Below, piece by piece: positions 62,576 to 64,000 of a stretch of DNA of 64,000 nt; positions within the stretch are counted from its first letter, which is position 1, and every line of letters starts with the position of its first letter. The stretch is from Acidobacteriota bacterium. Lineage in GTDB: Bacteria > Acidobacteriota > Thermoanaerobaculia > Thermoanaerobaculales > Thermoanaerobaculaceae. The translations under genes were made by a program, and so were the position numbers. The notes below the pieces were generated by a model. It worked only from the letters and a program-made list of their open reading frames with translations. It was not told where the DNA came from and did no database searches. The stretch spans positions 1 through 64,000 of the forward strand of contig JACQZW010000025.1 in the NCBI GenBank assembly GCA_016213675.1, written 5' to 3'.

Positions 62576-64000
62576 ATGACCGGACAGGCCCGTCGTTGGA
62601 ACGGCTGGGGCTTCGCGGACGTAACCTTCACGCTGCCGGACGCCGCGCGGGCGTGGCTGTCGCGCCGGCTCGGCGGCGGCGAGTCGATGGCGGCGGTGGC
62701 CGAGGCCGCGATCGCGCTGCCGGACGCGCGGTCCGTCGGGGACCTCGGGGCCGCGGTGGCCTCGGACCCGTCCCGGCGGCTGCGCCACGCCTGCGGCGCG
62801 TCGTTCCCGGACCTCGTCGCGCTGCGCACCGGGACGATCGCCGCGTTCCCCGACGCGGTGGCGTTCCCGGAGACGGCTGGCGAGGTCGTTGCGGTCCTGC
62901 GGGCCGCGACCGCGGCGGGCGTCAGGGTCGTCGTGCGGGGCGGCGGCACCAGCGTGGTCGGCGGCGTTACCGTCGCGCGGGACGACCGTCCCATCGTGGT
63001 CCTGTCGCTCGATCGCCTGAGCGGGCTGACGAGCCTGGACCCGGTGTCCCGCCTGGCCGGTTTCGGTGCCGGCACGCTCGGACCGGCCGTCGAGGCGGCC
63101 CTCGCCCCGCACGGGCTGCGCCTCGGCCACGAGCCGCAGTCGTTCGACCTGTCGTCCGTCGGCGGCTGGGTCGCGACCAGGTCGGCAGGCCAGCGGTCGA
63201 CAGGCATCGGCAAGATCGACGAGCTCGTTGCCGGGCTCGAGGTGGCGACCGTGGACGGGTTGTGGCGGTTGCCGGCGCTGCCCGCGTCGGCGGCCGGCCC
63301 GGAGCTTCGCCGGCTGATCGTCGGGTCGGAGGGCCGGTTCGGCGTCATCACCGAGGCGACCCTGCGGGTCCGCCCGCTGCCCATGCACGAGGACGGTGTG
63401 GTCGTGCTGATGCCGGGTTGGGAGGCGGGGGTGACGGCGTGCCGCGAGCTGATCCAGGCGGGCGTGGCGATCGAGGTGCTGCGCCTGTCCGACCCGACCG
63501 AGACGTCGTTCGCCCAGACGCTCATCCACCTGTCGCCGGTGGCCGCCCGGGTCTCGGGCCTGCTGTTCCGCACGAAGCGCTTCCGCGAAGGGTGCGCCCT
63601 GCTGCTCGGTTGGACCGGCACGCCCGCCGAGGTGCGCTCGGCGCGTCTCGCGGCGGCCGAGATCTGGCGCACCCACGGCGGTCTCGCGGTCGGACGCGGC
63701 GGCTGGCGACGCTGGCGGGGCGACCGCTTCCACCATCCATACCTGCGCGACACGCTGCTCGGTCAGGGTTGGGGGGTGGACACCTTCGAGACCGCGGCGA
63801 CGTGGTCGGACCTGCCGGCGCTGCACGCCTCCGTCCGCGCCGCGCTCGACGACGCCGGGAGGTCGTCGGGGCTGGGCGTGGCGGTGCTCTGCCACCTGTC
63901 GCACGCCTACACCGACGGCGCCTCGCACTACTTCACGTTTTTCTGGCCGCTCCGGGCGGGGCGCGCGGTGGCCGACTGGCGCGCGTTGAAGGAGGCCGCC
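62576..64000 (+). CDS. FAD-linked oxidase, alkylglycerone-phosphate-synthase-like (partial)
   Basis: 475 codons to the window edge; the 3' end is missing. FAD motif of the vanillyl-alcohol-oxidase fold: RGGGTSVVGGV (residues about 122-132), then QSFDLSSVGGWVATRSAGQRS, GSEGRFGVITEATLRVRP. ARRWNGWG at the start and HLSHAYTDGASHYFTFFWP near the edge match alkyl-DHAP synthase, which swaps an acyl for an alkyl chain in ether-lipid synthesis. Other enzymes of this superfamily act on glycolate or D-lactate, so the substrate is not certain. Start ATG 62576 follows TAGCAT by 8 bases. Confidence 0.85.
   Translation, partial: MTGQARRWNGWGFADVTFTLPDAARAWLSRRLGGGESMAAVAEAAIALPDARSVGDLGAAVASDPSRRLRHACGASFPDLVALRTGTIAAFPDAVAFPETAGEVVAVLRAATAAGVRVVVRGGGTSVVGGVTVARDDRPIVVLSLDRLSGLTSLDPVSRLAGFGAGTLGPAVEAALAPHGLRLGHEPQSFDLSSVGGWVATRSAGQRSTGIGKIDELVAGLEVATVDGLWRLPALPASAAGPELRRLIVGSEGRFGVITEATLRVRPLPMHEDGVVVLMPGWEAGVTACRELIQAGVAIEVLRLSDPTETSFAQTLIHLSPVAARVSGLLFRTKRFREGCALLLGWTGTPAEVRSARLAAAEIWRTHGGLAVGRGGWRRWRGDRFHHPYLRDTLLGQGWGVDTFETAATWSDLPALHASVRAALDDAGRSSGLGVAVLCHLSHAYTDGASHYFTFFWPLRAGRAVADWRALKEAA

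Overview
High-GC Gram-negative genome. Skp, LpxD, FabZ, LpxA, a TolC-type factor and a 13-haem membrane cytochrome indicate an outer membrane and anaerobic or microaerobic respiration. Gene content, one-exon operons with 1-4 base overlaps, frequent GTG starts and abundant short-word intergenic repeats fit Acidobacteriota (Thermoanaerobaculia-like) best, but this is inference without a marker gene. No rRNA, tRNA or CRISPR was found.

Layout: 0.2-2.9 kb, a solute-binding/OmpA fusion with PspA (envelope stress). 3.2-9.2 kb, MFS exporter, DedA protein, AlaX-type editing protein, a secreted protein and a glycosyltransferase. 9.3-11.4 kb, nitric oxide reductase norCB behind an FNR/DNR-type box. 11.5-15.1 kb, one long gene fusing transketolase to phosphoglucose isomerase. 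15.4-19 kb, ompH-lpxD-fabZ-lpxA (lipid A) and a YggU protein. 19-22.7 kb, c-di-GMP signalling proteins and HtpX. 22.7-27.7 kb, peptide-type ABC importer without ATPases and a divergent sensor kinase. 28-34.1 kb, secreted protein, ferredoxin, hydroxyacyl-CoA dehydrogenase, zinc-ribbon TPR protein and proS. 34.2-37.8 kb, small secreted proteins, a composite inverted-repeat element and the multihaem cytochrome. 37.9-39.9 kb, RDD protein, small proteins and DinB. 40-47.7 kb, a seven-gene TetR-controlled ABC exporter operon of YbhGFSR type. 47.8-57.3 kb, two DUF2157-like membrane proteins, a toxin-antitoxin pair, a 1036-residue FHA / cyclic-nucleotide / degenerate AAA+ / polyferredoxin protein, CorA and dodecin. 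57.5-64 kb, ZIP transporter, S4 protein, a TRAP system (TatT, DctP, fused DctQM) and the start of an alkylglycerone-phosphate-synthase-like oxidase.

Three themes run across the window. (1) A family of intergenic repeats, each built from a different 7-8 base word, often in inverted arms and often ending in a G-rich tail that includes perfect G-quadruplex motifs; in the ABC exporter operon these repeats are read in frame as protein tails. (2) At least ten genes have a TAnnnT-type -10 box (one is GACCAT) 5-8 bases before the start codon and no Shine-Dalgarno sequence, which implies leaderless transcripts. (3) Two unusual fusions (transketolase-phosphoglucose isomerase; FHA/cNMP/pseudo-AAA+/polyferredoxin) are the best candidates for undescribed biology.
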